Below, piece after piece: positions 8,906-18,040 of a DNA stretch of 64,000 nt (the stretch's first letter is position 1; each line of letters opens with the position of its first letter). The stretch covers positions 3,782,001-3,846,000 of the forward strand of contig NZ_CP017990.1 of assembly GCF_002208095.1 (NCBI RefSeq). The letters are read 5' to 3'. The DNA is from Enterobacter cloacae complex sp. ECNIH7 (GTDB taxonomy: Bacteria; Pseudomonadota; Gammaproteobacteria; Enterobacterales; Enterobacteriaceae). The notes beneath the pieces were generated by a model. That model did not search any database and was not told the origin of the DNA. It worked only from the letters and a program-made list of their open reading frames with translations. The translations under genes were made by a program, and so were the position numbers.

Positions 8906-9057
8906 ATTTCCCGCCCGACCTGTCGACCGATGACCTGATGGCGGATATTGCAGTGATATTCCACTGGCCGCCATCAGAGCTCTATTCCCTGAGCCTGACC
9001 GAGCTCATCACATGGCGCGAAAAGGCGCTGCAGCGTAGCGGAAACCACAATGAGTAA
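8570..9057 (+). CDS. E': E+E' tail assembly fusion made by -1 programmed frameshift
   Basis: From the slippery heptamer at 8878-8884, a -1 shift lets translation continue for 57 further residues (VTGFGGIDFPPDL..., ending QRSGNHNE) to a TAA at 9055-9057. There is no good independent start for E'. The extension contains the DLMADIAVIFHWPPSELYSL pattern of P2 E' and overlaps the T start by 8 bases. In P2 the E/E' ratio is set this way. Prophage 2 has an extension of exactly the same length. Confidence 0.88.
8878..8884 (+). other. Slippery heptamer T TTT TTG in gene E
   Basis: In the E frame the codons are GGT TTT TTG, so the X-XXY-YYZ-type T TTT TTG is in register. It is the class of site known for the P2 E/E' -1 frameshift. 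Confidence 0.88.
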
Positions 9058-11491
9058 TAACCTGAGGCTTGAGGTATTGCTGAAAGCGGTCGACCAGGCG
9101 ACCCGACCGCTTAAATCCATCCAGACCGCGAGTAAAAGCCTGTCGGGCGATATTCGCAACACACAAAAAGGGCTGCGTGACCTGAACGGTCAGGCATCAA
9201 AAATCGACGGCTTTCGTAAGGCAAGCGCACAACTGGCCGTGACCAGTCAGGCACTTGATAAGGCGAAACGAGAAGCCGGTGAGCTGGCCGTGCAATTTAA
9301 AAATACCACCAGTCCGACCCGGGCGCAGGCGCAGGCACTCGAAGCGGCAAAGCGTGCCGCCTCTGAGCTGCAGACGAAATACAACAGCCTGAGAACGTCG
9401 GTACAGCGCCAGCGCTCCGAGCTGATGCAGGCCGGTATTAACACCCGCACCCTGTCTGCCGATGAGCGTCGGCTCAAAACCTCCATCAGCGAGACAACGG
9501 CGCAGCTTAACCGCCAGCGCGAGGCACTGGCGCGCGTCAATGCACAGCAGGCTAAATTAGGCCGGGTGAAAGAGCGATATAAATCAGGCAAGGAGCTTGC
9601 CGGTAACATGGCCGCTGCAGGTGCTGCCGGGGTCGGTATCGCGACAGCGGGAACGATGGCCGGGGTTAAATTACTGATGCCAGGTTATGACTTTGCGCAG
9701 AAAAACTCTGAGCTGCAGGCCGTGCTCGGGGTCGATAAGCAGTCGCCAGAAATGGAGGCGCTACGCAAACAGGCGCGCCAGCTCGGCGACAATACTGCCG
9801 CCTCTGCCGATGATGCAGCCAGTGCGCAGATTATTATCGCAAAAGGTGGTGGTGATGATGAAGCTATAGCGGCCATGACGCCTGTGACTCTCAACCTGTC
9901 ACTTGCGAACAGAAAAACAATGGAGGAAAACGCGCAACTGTTGATGGGGACAAAAGCCGCCTTTCAGCTTTCTAATGACGCGGCTGCACATATTGGTGAT
10001 GTTCTTTCAACCACGATGAACAAAACCACCGCTGATTTTCAGGGACTAAGTGACTCATTAAGTTACCTTGCCCCTGTTGCGAAAAATGCCGGAGTGAGTC
10101 TTGAACAAGCGGCGGCGATTACCGGCACACTTCATGATAATAACATCAGGGGGTCAATGGCTGGGACGGGCGGCGCGGCTGTAATAACGAGACTACAGGC
10201 ACCAACAGGCAAAGCATACGATGCCCTCAAAGAGTTGGGTGTTAAAACCTCGGACAGCAAAGGCAATACGCGCCCGTTATTTACCATCCTGAAAGAAATG
10301 CAGGCCAGTTTTGAGCGCAACAAGCTCGGAACTGGTCAGAAAGCTGAATATGTGAAAACCATATTCGGCGAGGAGGCCATGAAGTCTGCAAGTGTGCTGA
10401 TGGCCGCAGCGGCAAGCGGAAAGCTCGATAAGCTCACCGCTACGATAAAGGCATCCGACGGAAAAACCGAGGAACTGGTCAAGGTTATGCAGGACAACCT
10501 CGGCGGCGACTTCAAAGAGTTCCAGTCTGCTTATGAGGCTGTCGGTACCGACCTATACGACCAGCAAGATAGCTCACTGCGCAAGCTCACCCAAACCGCC
10601 ACGCAGTATGTGTTAAAACTCGACAACTGGATCAAGGATAACAAGGAATTAGCGGAAACTATCGGCATCATCGCCGGTGGCGCACTTGCTCTGATTGGTA
10701 TCATCGGCGGCATTGGTCTCGTTGCGTGGCCGGTTGTCATGGGGATTAACGCCATTATTGCCGCTGCTGGCGTGCTGGGTACGGTCTTTACTGTTGCTGG
10801 TAGTGCCATTGTGACAGCGCTCGGTGCGATAACCTGGCCGATTGTGGCTGTTGGTGCGGCGATTGTGGCCGGGGCGCTACTCATCCGCAAATATTGGGAG
10901 CCCATCAGCGCATTTTTCTCGGGGGTGATTGAGGGCATCATGAGCGCCTTTGCGCCGGTCGGAGAAATGTTCGCTCCACTGGCTCCCATCTTTGACGGAC
11001 TCGGTGAGAAGCTGCGCGGCGTCTGGCAGTGGTTTAAAGACCTGATTGCACCGGTCAAGGCCACGCAGGAGACGCTCGATAGCTGCAAAAATATCGGCGT
11101 CATATTTGGTCAGGCACTGGCCGATGCGCTGATGTTGCCTCTGAATATTTTCAATAAACTGCGTGGTGGTCTCGATGTAATTCTCGAAAAGCTCGGCCTT
11201 GTTAAAAAGGAATCGAGCAGTATTGATACGGAAACGGCAAAAGCGCCGCCGGTTGGTCAGGGTGGGGGGTATATTCCGACAACCAGCTCGCTTGGTGGGT
11301 ATCAGGCTTATCAGCCTGTCACGGCTCCCGCCGGTCGTACCTATATTGACCAGAGCAGCCCGACCTATCAAATCAACCTGCCGGGTGGTGGCGCGCCGGG
11401 TGGTCAATTGGGTAACCAATTGCAGGATGCGTTAGAAAAATATGAACGCGACAAGCGAGCCAAAGCCCGCGCTAGCATGATGCACGATTAA
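9050..11491 (+). CDS. T: Tail tape measure protein T
   Basis: 813 residues. The N-terminal 200 residues are a coiled-coil-like region opening NNLRLEVLLKAVDQATRPLKSI, as in P2-type tape measures. A TP901-type tape-measure core follows (about 200-490, including AGTGGAAVITRLQAPTGKAYDAL). Hydrophobic stretches at about 535-610 are the usual membrane-active part. It sets tail length and is ejected at infection. It is about 110 residues shorter than the prophage 2 T and diverged from it. Confidence 0.93.
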   Translation: MSNNLRLEVLLKAVDQATRPLKSIQTASKSLSGDIRNTQKGLRDLNGQASKIDGFRKASAQLAVTSQALDKAKREAGELAVQFKNTTSPTRAQAQALEAAKRAASELQTKYNSLRTSVQRQRSELMQAGINTRTLSADERRLKTSISETTAQLNRQREALARVNAQQAKLGRVKERYKSGKELAGNMAAAGAAGVGIATAGTMAGVKLLMPGYDFAQKNSELQAVLGVDKQSPEMEALRKQARQLGDNTAASADDAASAQIIIAKGGGDDEAIAAMTPVTLNLSLANRKTMEENAQLLMGTKAAFQLSNDAAAHIGDVLSTTMNKTTADFQGLSDSLSYLAPVAKNAGVSLEQAAAITGTLHDNNIRGSMAGTGGAAVITRLQAPTGKAYDALKELGVKTSDSKGNTRPLFTILKEMQASFERNKLGTGQKAEYVKTIFGEEAMKSASVLMAAAASGKLDKLTATIKASDGKTEELVKVMQDNLGGDFKEFQSAYEAVGTDLYDQQDSSLRKLTQTATQYVLKLDNWIKDNKELAETIGIIAGGALALIGIIGGIGLVAWPVVMGINAIIAAAGVLGTVFTVAGSAIVTALGAITWPIVAVGAAIVAGALLIRKYWEPISAFFSGVIEGIMSAFAPVGEMFAPLAPIFDGLGEKLRGVWQWFKDLIAPVKATQETLDSCKNIGVIFGQALADALMLPLNIFNKLRGGLDVILEKLGLVKKESSSIDTETAKAPPVGQGGGYIPTTSSLGGYQAYQPVTAPAGRTYIDQSSPTYQINLPGGGAPGGQLGNQLQDALEKYERDKRAKARASMMHD

Positions 11492-11502
11492 GGAGGCTGA
11501 TG

Positions 11503-11988
11503 ATGATGCTTGCTCTTGGAATGTTTGTGTTTGAACGTCGCACCCTGCCTTATCAGTCGATGCAGCACTCGAAGAATTACCGCTGGGCGTCTAATGACCG
11601 GGTCGGCAAACCTCCTGCGTATCAGTTTCTCGGCGAGGGGGAAAACGCGATCCAGCTTGCCGGTACGCTTTATCCTGCCATTACTGGCGGTCGTATATCT
11701 CTGCTGGCTGTCGAACTGATGGCCGACGAGGGCAGAGCTTGGCCGCTGATTGAGGGAACCGGCAATATCTTCGGGATGTATATCGTCGAGACGGTGTCGA
11801 CCACGCATACTGAGTTTTTCAGCGACGGCGCGGCCAGAAAGATTGATTTCACCCTTTCGCTGAAACGGGTCGACGAATCACTGACGGCAATGTTTGGCGA
11901 CCTGAATAAGCAGGCCAGCGAGCTTCTCGGCTCTGCCGGTAATTTGACTGATAAGCTGCAGGGTGCGCTCGGAGGGTTGACCGCATGA
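11503..11988 (+). CDS. U: Tail protein U
   Basis: About 161 residues. Three in-frame ATGs lie at 11500, 11503 and 11506. The strong AGGAGG at 11491-11496 fits the second or third best. The segments LG-FVFERRTLPYQSMQHSKNYRWASNDRVG and ISLLAVELMADEGRAWPLIEGTGNIFGMYIVE match P2 gpU and the prophage 2 copy. It takes part in tail terminus or baseplate assembly. It overlaps D by 4 bases. Confidence 0.92.
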   Translation: MMLALGMFVFERRTLPYQSMQHSKNYRWASNDRVGKPPAYQFLGEGENAIQLAGTLYPAITGGRISLLAVELMADEGRAWPLIEGTGNIFGMYIVETVSTTHTEFFSDGAARKIDFTLSLKRVDESLTAMFGDLNKQASELLGSAGNLTDKLQGALGGLTA

Positions 11989-13154
11989 TTACGGGCATGA
12001 CAATTGACGCCGGTACCAGCCTTGCACCGGCATTTATGCTGACGCTGAACAGCCAGGACATTACCAGCAATTTTAGTGACCGGCTGATTTCTCTCACCAT
12101 GACCGACAACAGGGGTTTTGAGGCTGACCAGCTCGACATTGAGCTCGACGACACCGACGGCAAAGTCGAGTTACCCCTGCGCGGGGCGGTGCTGACGCTG
12201 TGGCTTGGCTGGCAGGGTTCGGCGCTTCTGAATAAGGGCGATTTCACGGTCGATGAGATTGAGCATCGGGGCGCGCCTGATACCCTGACCATCCGGGCGC
12301 GTAGTGCAGACTTTCGCGGAACGCTCAATTCGCGGCGTGAAGAGTCATGGCACGACACTACCCTCGGTGAGCTGGTCAGCACCATTGCAAAGCGCAATAA
12401 ACTGACGGCCAGCGTCGCGGATTCACTGAAAAAAATACCGGTACCGCATATCGACCAGTCGCAGGAGTCCGACGCCGTATTTCTGACCCGTCTGGCTGAC
12501 CGCAACGGGGCGACGGTGTCAGTGAAAGCGGGGAAACTCCTGTTTCTGAAAGCCGGTAGTGCGATGACGGCCAGCGGTAAACCTGTCCCACAGATGACGC
12601 TGACCCGCAGCGATGGCGACCGTCACCAGTTTGCCATTGCCGACCGTGGGGCTTATACCGGCGTAACGGCAAAATGGTTGCACACTAAAGACCCGAAGCC
12701 GCAAAAGCAGAAAGTAACACTGAAACGTAAGCCAAAAGAGAAGCACTTGCGCGCACTGGAGCACCCGAAAGCAAAGCCGGTTAGCAAAAAGACAAAGGCC
12801 AAAAAAGAGCCGGAGGCGCGCGAGGGTGAGTATATGGCCGGTGAGGCCGATAACGTGCTGGCGCTGACGACGGTCTACGCCTCTAAGGCGCAGGCGATGC
12901 GCGCCGCTCAGGCTAAGTGGGATAAGCTGCAGCGAGGCGTTGCGGAGTTTTCAATTACGCTGGCTCTCGGTCGAGCTGACTTGTTCCCTGAGACGCCGGT
13001 GCGCGTATCAGGCTTTAAGCGCGTCATAGACGAGCAATCTTGGCTAATCAGTAAGGTAACTCACAATCTGAGTAATAGCGGCTTCACGACGGGCTTAGAG
13101 CTTGAGGTTAAGCTTTCTGACGTGGAATACAGCTCGGAGGAAAGCGAGCAGTAA
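11985..13154 (+). CDS. D: Tail protein D (late control gene D, baseplate hub)
   Basis: 389 residues. It contains the LTMTDNRGFEADQLDIELDD and GDFTVDEIEHxGAPDTLTIRARSADF segments of the P2 gpD/VgrG-like hub family, also found in prophage 2 D. A lysine-rich insert lies at about residues 230-275. The protein forms the hub above the V spike. It is the last structural gene before ogr. Confidence 0.93.
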   Translation: MITGMTIDAGTSLAPAFMLTLNSQDITSNFSDRLISLTMTDNRGFEADQLDIELDDTDGKVELPLRGAVLTLWLGWQGSALLNKGDFTVDEIEHRGAPDTLTIRARSADFRGTLNSRREESWHDTTLGELVSTIAKRNKLTASVADSLKKIPVPHIDQSQESDAVFLTRLADRNGATVSVKAGKLLFLKAGSAMTASGKPVPQMTLTRSDGDRHQFAIADRGAYTGVTAKWLHTKDPKPQKQKVTLKRKPKEKHLRALEHPKAKPVSKKTKAKKEPEAREGEYMAGEADNVLALTTVYASKAQAMRAAQAKWDKLQRGVAEFSITLALGRADLFPETPVRVSGFKRVIDEQSWLISKVTHNLSNSGFTTGLELEVKLSDVEYSSEESEQ

Positions 13155-13228
13155 AAAAGCAAACCTTAACTTGCAAATGCAAATTGAAAGTATATTATTC
13201 CCTCAGACACGCCAGCAGGGGAAAAATT

Positions 13229-13447
13229 ATGATGCATTGCCCGTTATGCCAGAACGCCGCTCATGCTCGCACTAGCAGATACCTTAGTACCGAAACGAAA
13301 GAGCGTTATCATCAGTGCCAAAACATTAATTGTGGCTGTACGTTTATAACTTTTGAGACGCTATCGAGATTCATCATGAAACCGGGAGCTGTTGAGCCTG
13401 CACCGCCCCACCCTGTAAGAAACCAGCAACAGCAACTTTGGCTTTAA
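13229..13447 (+). CDS. ogr: Ogr late-gene transcription activator (zinc finger)
   Basis: About 72 residues from ATG 13229 (a second ATG at 13232), preceded by AGGGGAAAAA. The upstream in-frame extension to 13184 is not supported by family length. The CPLCQNAAHARTSRY start, the CQNINCGCTF segment and C-x2-C...C-x4-C spacing are those of P2 Ogr/P4 Delta. The protein activates phage late promoters through a TGT-N12-ACA site and RNA polymerase alpha. Confidence 0.93.
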   Translation: MMHCPLCQNAAHARTSRYLSTETKERYHQCQNINCGCTFITFETLSRFIMKPGAVEPAPPHPVRNQQQQLWL

Positions 13448-13469
13448 ACCTGCTTCGGCAGGTTTTTTT
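13447..13469 (+). terminator. Intrinsic terminator after ogr
   Basis: The stem CCTGC(T)-TTC-GGCAGG is followed by seven T directly after the ogr stop codon. Confidence 0.8.
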
Positions 13470-13496
13470 ACTTCTGCCGCCATCAAGTAAAACTCC

Positions 13497-13514
13497 GTCG
13501 CCAATTTGCCGCCA
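13497..13514 (-). other. Putative integrase arm-type site, prophage 1 end
   Basis: Read on the minus strand it is TGGCGGCAAATTGGCGAC. This differs by one base from 25,157-25,174 inside prophage 2's attL and resembles TGGCGGCAGATTGGCGGC at 55,358-55,375. A further GATGGCGGCA lies nearby. The shared motif at phage ends suggests arm-type binding sites of related integrases. No biochemical evidence is available here. Confidence 0.5.
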
Positions 13515-13526
13515 TCGCCAATAAAA

Positions 13527-13553
13527 AAGGGGTCAGCGTTACGCTAACCCCTT
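13527..13553 (-). terminator. Terminator hairpin between rplS and prophage 1
   Basis: On the minus strand AAGGGGTTAGCGT-ACGCTGACCCCTT forms a long stem followed by T6. It lies downstream of rplS and would end the rpsP operon transcript. It closely resembles the hairpin just inside prophage 2 (25,117-25,147), so it is probably phage-derived. A second weaker hairpin, GCTTTCG/CGAAAGC at 13,564-13,584, lies nearer rplS and may be the host's own. Confidence 0.65.
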
Positions 13554-13591
13554 GTTTTCTACAAGCTTTCGGATGTTGCGAAAGCGCGTTA

Positions 13592-13942
<351 letters not shown>

Positions 13943-13982
13943 TTAATCTCTTATCCTGGGTAAACTGATATTCGGGAGCGTA

Positions 13983-14750
13983 TTACGCATTCCCATCATG
14001 TTCATGCTGCTGGTGCGCGTGTTCTGTTTTGAACTCGGCCAACAACTTTGCTTGCTCTTCAGTCAGAGCCAGGTTTTCCAGAAGTTCAGGTCTTCTAAGC
14101 CAGGTTCGGCCCAGCGACTGCTTCAAACGCCAGCGACGTATCTCGGCATGGTTTCCAGACAGTAACACCGCCGGTACTTCCATCCCTCCTAACACTTCAG
14201 GACGAGTATAGTGTGGACAGTCAAGCAACCCATCGGCAAAGGAATCTTCCGTTGCCGAAGCTTCATGGCCCAGAACCCCCGGAATGAACCGGGCGACGGA
14301 GTCAATCAGCGTCATTGCGGGTAACTCACCACCGCTGAGAACGTAATCCCCGATAGACCATTCTTCGTCAATCTCGGTTTGAATTACGCGCTCATCTATC
14401 CCTTCGTAGCGCCCACAGACCAGAATCAGCTTTTGATTCGTCGCCAGTTCGCTCACGCCCGCTTGATCAAGCTTGCGTCCCTGAGGTGAAAGATAAATCA
14501 CCTTTGCGCCTTCACCTGCCGCGGCTTTTGCTGTGTGAATGGCGTCCCGTAAGGGTTGCACCATCATTAGCATCCCCGGTCCGCCGCCGTAAGGACGATC
14601 GTCCACGGTACGGTGCCGGTCATGAGTAAAGTCACGAGGACTCCAGCTCTGGATGCTCAGCAGGCCATTCTTTACTGCCCGGCCAGTTACCCCGTAATCG
14701 GTAATCGCGCGGAACATTTCAGGAAACAGGCTAATTATGCCAATCCACAT
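13983..14750 (-). CDS. trmD: tRNA (guanine-N1)-methyltransferase
   Basis: 255 residues, matching E. coli TrmD. It methylates G37 of tRNAs reading CNN and related codons, preventing frameshifting. Visible SPOUT-family features are the SPQGRKLDQ segment, [13 protein letters not shown] and [15 protein letters not shown], which form the trefoil-knot AdoMet site. Third gene of the rpsP operon, 43 bases before rplS. Confidence 0.99.
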   Translation of the reverse strand: MWIGIISLFPEMFRAITDYGVTGRAVKNGLLSIQSWSPRDFTHDRHRTVDDRPYGGGPGMLMMVQPLRDAIHTAKAAAGEGAKVIYLSPQGRKLDQAGVSELATNQKLILVCGRYEGIDERVIQTEIDEEWSIGDYVLSGGELPAMTLIDSVARFIPGVLGHEASATEDSFADGLLDCPHYTRPEVLGGMEVPAVLLSGNHAEIRRWRLKQSLGRTWLRRPELLENLALTEEQAKLLAEFKTEHAHQQHEHDGNA

Positions 14751-14781
14751 AGCGCCGTCTTTTACCGTTTATCCGGAGAAT

Positions 14782-15318
14782 TTAAAAACCAGGATCCCAA
14801 TCTACTTCAATGGTTTGAGTAGTGAGATCGACTTTCTTGATAACCTGTCCATCGAGGAACGGAACCAACCGCTCCTTGATGCCAAATGCATCTTTCAGGT
14901 TTGCCTTAATGACGAGAACGTCATTTGACCCGGTTTCCATCATATCGATGACTTTCCCCAGGCTGTAGCCTTCGGTAGTGACTACCTGGCAACCCATAAG
15001 GTCTTTCCAGTAGTAGTCGCCCTCTTCCAGCTGTGGCAACTGCGACGAATCCACGACAATTTCACAATTAGTCAGTGCATTCGCAGCATCACGATCGTCA
15101 ACGCCTTTCAGCTTGATGATGATGTCCTGATTGTGGTGACGCCAGCTTTCCAGCTCGACCTCTTCCCACTTACCGCCTTTCTGGATAAACCAGGGCTGGT
15201 AATCAAAAATGCTATCAGCGTCTTCAGTGGAGGAAAACACTCTGAGCCAACCACGGATACCGTAGCAAGAACCCATTTTTCCCAATACGATCGGTTCAAC
15301 AGGTGCTTTATTGCTCAT
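14782..15318 (-). CDS. rimM: Ribosome maturation factor RimM
   Basis: About 178 residues. It binds S19 and helps 30S head maturation. The [22 protein letters not shown]-terminus and C-terminal PRC-barrel region ([12 protein letters not shown], ending VDWDPGF) match E. coli. The start is one of two adjacent ATGs (15,321 or 15,318). A GTG at 15,327 is less likely because the GGTGG just before the ATGs can serve as the ribosome site. Confidence 0.98.
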   Translation of the reverse strand: MSNKAPVEPIVLGKMGSCYGIRGWLRVFSSTEDADSIFDYQPWFIQKGGKWEEVELESWRHHNQDIIIKLKGVDDRDAANALTNCEIVVDSSQLPQLEEGDYYWKDLMGCQVVTTEGYSLGKVIDMMETGSNDVLVIKANLKDAFGIKERLVPFLDGQVIKKVDLTTQTIEVDWDPGF

Positions 15319-15336
15319 CATGACCACCGTGACAGA

Positions 15337-15585
15337 TTAAGCTGCTTTGTTTGCTGCTTTGATCAGCGTAGCAACGCGATCGGAAACAGTAGCGCCCTGG
15401 CCAACCCAGTGAGCGATACGATCCAGATCCAGACGAGTTTCTTCTTCTGCGCCAGCGGCCAGTGGGTTGAAGAAACCAACGCGCTCGATGAAGCGACCGT
15501 TGCGTGCATTACGGCTGTCAGTTACAACAACCTGGTAGAACGGACGCTTTTTAGCGCCGTGACGAGCTAAACGAATAGTTACCAT
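15337..15585 (-). CDS. rpsP: 30S ribosomal protein S16
   Basis: 82 residues, essentially the E. coli protein ([21 protein letters not shown] start). It is needed for 30S assembly. First gene of the rpsP-rimM-trmD-rplS operon. The promoter should lie in the 15,586-15,650 gap, which also holds a GGGCTCCGTT...GGGGCCC-like inverted repeat. Confidence 0.99.
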   Translation of the reverse strand: MVTIRLARHGAKKRPFYQVVVTDSRNARNGRFIERVGFFNPLAAGAEEETRLDLDRIAHWVGQGATVSDRVATLIKAANKAA

Positions 15586-15653
15586 AACATCCTCTTGTGT
15601 GAATAAAACAACCGGGCCCCATCGAGGAACGGAGCCCGGGTGTCATATTAAAA

Positions 15654-15680
15654 GCCCGAAAATTTTACTCATTTTCGGGC
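15654..15680 (-). terminator. ffh terminator
   Basis: A perfect stem GCCCGAAAAT/ATTTTCGGGC with T runs on both sides. On the minus strand it follows the ffh stop by about 20 bases and separates ffh from the rpsP operon. Confidence 0.88.
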
Positions 15681-15701
15681 AAAAAGCAATCTCAAAAGCG
15701 A

Positions 15702-17063
15702 TTAACGCCCTGGAAAACCGGGTGGCATCATGCCTTTCATGCCGCGCATCATCTTCGCCATGCCGCCTTTCTTCATTTTCTTCATCATGCGCTGCATGTC
15801 GTCGAACTGTTTCAGAAGGCGGTTAACGTCCTGCACCTGCATGCCGCAACCGGCTGCGATACGGCGTTTACGGGAACCTTTGATGATGTCCGGGTTAGCG
15901 CGCTCTTTGAGGGTCATCGAGTTGATGATCGCCTCCATACGCACCAGCACCTTGTCATCCATCTGCGCTTTTACGTTGTCAGGGATCTGGCCCATGCCCG
16001 GCAGTTTGCCCATCAGGCTGGCCATGCCGCCCATATTTTTCATCTGACGCAGCTGCTCAAGGAAATCGGTGAGATCGAAACCGTCGCCTTTTTTCAGCTT
16101 GCTGGCCAGCTTCTCGGCCTGCGCGCGGTCAACCTTGCTCTCGATATCTTCGATCAGCGACAGCACGTCGCCCATACCGAGGATACGGGAGGCAATACGA
16201 TCCGGGTGGAACGGCTCGAGCGATTCAGTTTTCTCGCCCACTCCGAGGAATTTAATCGGCTTACCGGTGATGTGACGAATCGAGAGCGCCGCACCGCCGC
16301 GGGCGTCACCGTCCACTTTGGTCAGCACCACGCCGGTTAACGGCAGCGCTTCGTTAAACGCTTTCGCGGTATTCGCCGCATCCTGACCGGTCATGGCGTC
16401 GACAACGAACAGGGTCTCTACCGGGTTGATAGAGGCATGCACCTGCTTGATCTCGTCCATCATCGCTTCGTCAACGTGCAGACGACCGGCGGTATCCACC
16501 AGCAGCACGTCGTAGAATTTCAGCTTCGCTTCTTTCAGCGCCGCGTTAACGATGTCGACAGGCTTCTGCGCCACGTCGGACGGGAAGAAATCTACCCCGA
16601 CCTGCTCGGCCAGAGTTTCCAGCTGTTTGATCGCCGCCGGGCGATAGACGTCCGCAGAGACCACCAGCACTTTCTTCTTGTGCTTTTCACGCAGGAATTT
16701 ACCCAGCTTACCGACGCTGGTCGTTTTACCTGCACCCTGCAGGCCCGCCATCAGCACCACGGCCGGCGGCTGAGCCGCCAGGTTAAGCACCTGGTTCTCT
16801 TCGCCCATCGCCGAAACCAGTTCATTACGAACGATTTTGACGAACTCCTGACCCGGGGTCAGGCTCTTGTTAACTTCATGACCAACCGCCTTCTCTTTTA
16901 CGCGGTTGATAAAATCACGAACAACCGGCAACGCGACGTCTGCTTCCAGCAGCGCCATGCGCACTTCGCGCAGCGTTTCCTTGATGTTCTCTTCAGTAAG
17001 GCGTCCGCGGCCGCTGATGTTGCGCAGCGTGCGCGACAAACGATCGGTTAAATTATCAAACAT
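15702..17063 (-). CDS. ffh: Signal recognition particle protein Ffh (SRP54)
   Basis: 453 residues, E. coli length. It binds 4.5S RNA and signal peptides and docks with FtsY for co-translational membrane targeting. Domains in order: N (1-90), G with the GLQGAGKTTSVGKL P-loop (about 105-118), VDTAGR (about 189) and TKVDGDARGG (about 248-257), then the methionine-rich M domain (about 300-453) with SRKRRIAAGCG RNA-binding motif and a Met-rich tail. Confidence 0.99.
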   Translation of the reverse strand: MFDNLTDRLSRTLRNISGRGRLTEENIKETLREVRMALLEADVALPVVRDFINRVKEKAVGHEVNKSLTPGQEFVKIVRNELVSAMGEENQVLNLAAQPPAVVLMAGLQGAGKTTSVGKLGKFLREKHKKKVLVVSADVYRPAAIKQLETLAEQVGVDFFPSDVAQKPVDIVNAALKEAKLKFYDVLLVDTAGRLHVDEAMMDEIKQVHASINPVETLFVVDAMTGQDAANTAKAFNEALPLTGVVLTKVDGDARGGAALSIRHITGKPIKFLGVGEKTESLEPFHPDRIASRILGMGDVLSLIEDIESKVDRAQAEKLASKLKKGDGFDLTDFLEQLRQMKNMGGMASLMGKLPGMGQIPDNVKAQMDDKVLVRMEAIINSMTLKERANPDIIKGSRKRRIAAGCGMQVQDVNRLLKQFDDMQRMMKKMKKGGMAKMMRGMKGMMPPGFPGR

Positions 17064-17229
17064 TGTCTCTCGCCTGAGTAGAAACGTTGGGCCGCCATGG
17101 GCGACACATACACAGAATTTTGCCGGAGTATAACATGAAGGCGCCTTTGTTGTTATGCAACGGTTGGAGCAGGCGTCACGTAACGTTATACTGCTTCTCT
17201 TTCTTATTAAGACAACTGTCGATGCCTAT

Positions 17230-18021
17230 ATGCCTGTTTTCGCACTGATCGCCCTTGTTGCCTACTCTGTCAGCCTCGCGCTGATCGTTCCCGGCCTGCT
17301 GCAAAAAAACAGCGGCTGGCGGCGCATGGCTATTCTTTCCGCGGTAATCGCACTGATTAGCCACGCGTTTGCGCTGGAATCACGCATCATTCCCGGCGAC
17401 GGCAGCGTGCAAAACCTGAGCGTCCTCAACGTCGGCTCGCTGGTCAGCCTGATGATCTGTACGGTAATGACCATCGTCGCGTCTAAAAATCGCGGCTGGC
17501 TGCTGCTGCCGATTGTCTATACCTTCGCGCTGATCAATCTGGCCCTCGCCACCTTTATGCCTAATGAATTCATTACGCATCTGGAGGCCACCCCGGGGAT
17601 GCTGGTCCATATCGGCCTGTCGCTCTTTGCCTACGCGACGCTGATCATCGCCGCGCTTTACGCCATGCAGCTCGCCTGGATTGACTACCAGCTGAAAAAC
17701 AAAAAGCTGGCGTTTAATCATGAGATGCCGCCGCTGATGGTCATTGAGCGTAAGATGTTCCATATCACCCAGGTGGGCGTGGTGCTGCTGACGCTCACGC
17801 TCTGCACGGGCCTGTTTTACATGAAGAACCTGTTCAGCGTGGAGAATATCGATAAAGCGGTGCTCTCTATCATCGCGTGGTTTGTCTATATTGTCCTGTT
17901 ATGGGGCCATTATCATGAAGGCTGGCGCGGTCGTCGCGTGGTCTGGTTCAACGTCGCGGGTGCGGGCATTCTCACCCTTGCCTATTTTGGCAGCCGCTTC
18001 ATACAGCAATTTGCTGGCTAA
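17230..18021 (+). CDS. ypjD: Inner-membrane protein YpjD (cytochrome c assembly-like)
   Basis: 263 residues from ATG 17,230 (MPVFALIALVAYS), matching E. coli YpjD in start and length. The in-frame extension upstream to 17,155 overlaps the promoter region of the divergent ffh and is unlikely. About eight hydrophobic segments and the WGHYHEGWRGRR motif near the C-terminus belong to the CcmC/HemX-like cytochrome-assembly family. The precise role is unknown. Confidence 0.95.
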   Translation: MPVFALIALVAYSVSLALIVPGLLQKNSGWRRMAILSAVIALISHAFALESRIIPGDGSVQNLSVLNVGSLVSLMICTVMTIVASKNRGWLLLPIVYTFALINLALATFMPNEFITHLEATPGMLVHIGLSLFAYATLIIAALYAMQLAWIDYQLKNKKLAFNHEMPPLMVIERKMFHITQVGVVLLTLTLCTGLFYMKNLFSVENIDKAVLSIIAWFVYIVLLWGHYHEGWRGRRVVWFNVAGAGILTLAYFGSRFIQQFAG

Positions 18022-18040
18022 GTAACAAAAGGAGTTCCCC

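Larger units (their letters stand above)
1..13555 (+). mobile_element. P2-like prophage 1, right-hand part (truncated by window edge)
   Basis: The order is lysozyme (partial), lysis genes, R, S, V, W, J, I, H, G, FI, FII, E/E', T, U, D, ogr. This is the order of P2 late genes, all on the + strand. Capsid, terminase, replication, repressor and integrase genes are absent and should lie before base 1. The right boundary near 13,555 is inferred: the sequence 13,497-13,553 resembles, in reverse complement, the prophage-side sequence just inside the attL of prophage 2. The exact crossover cannot be set without the other end. Confidence 0.9.
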
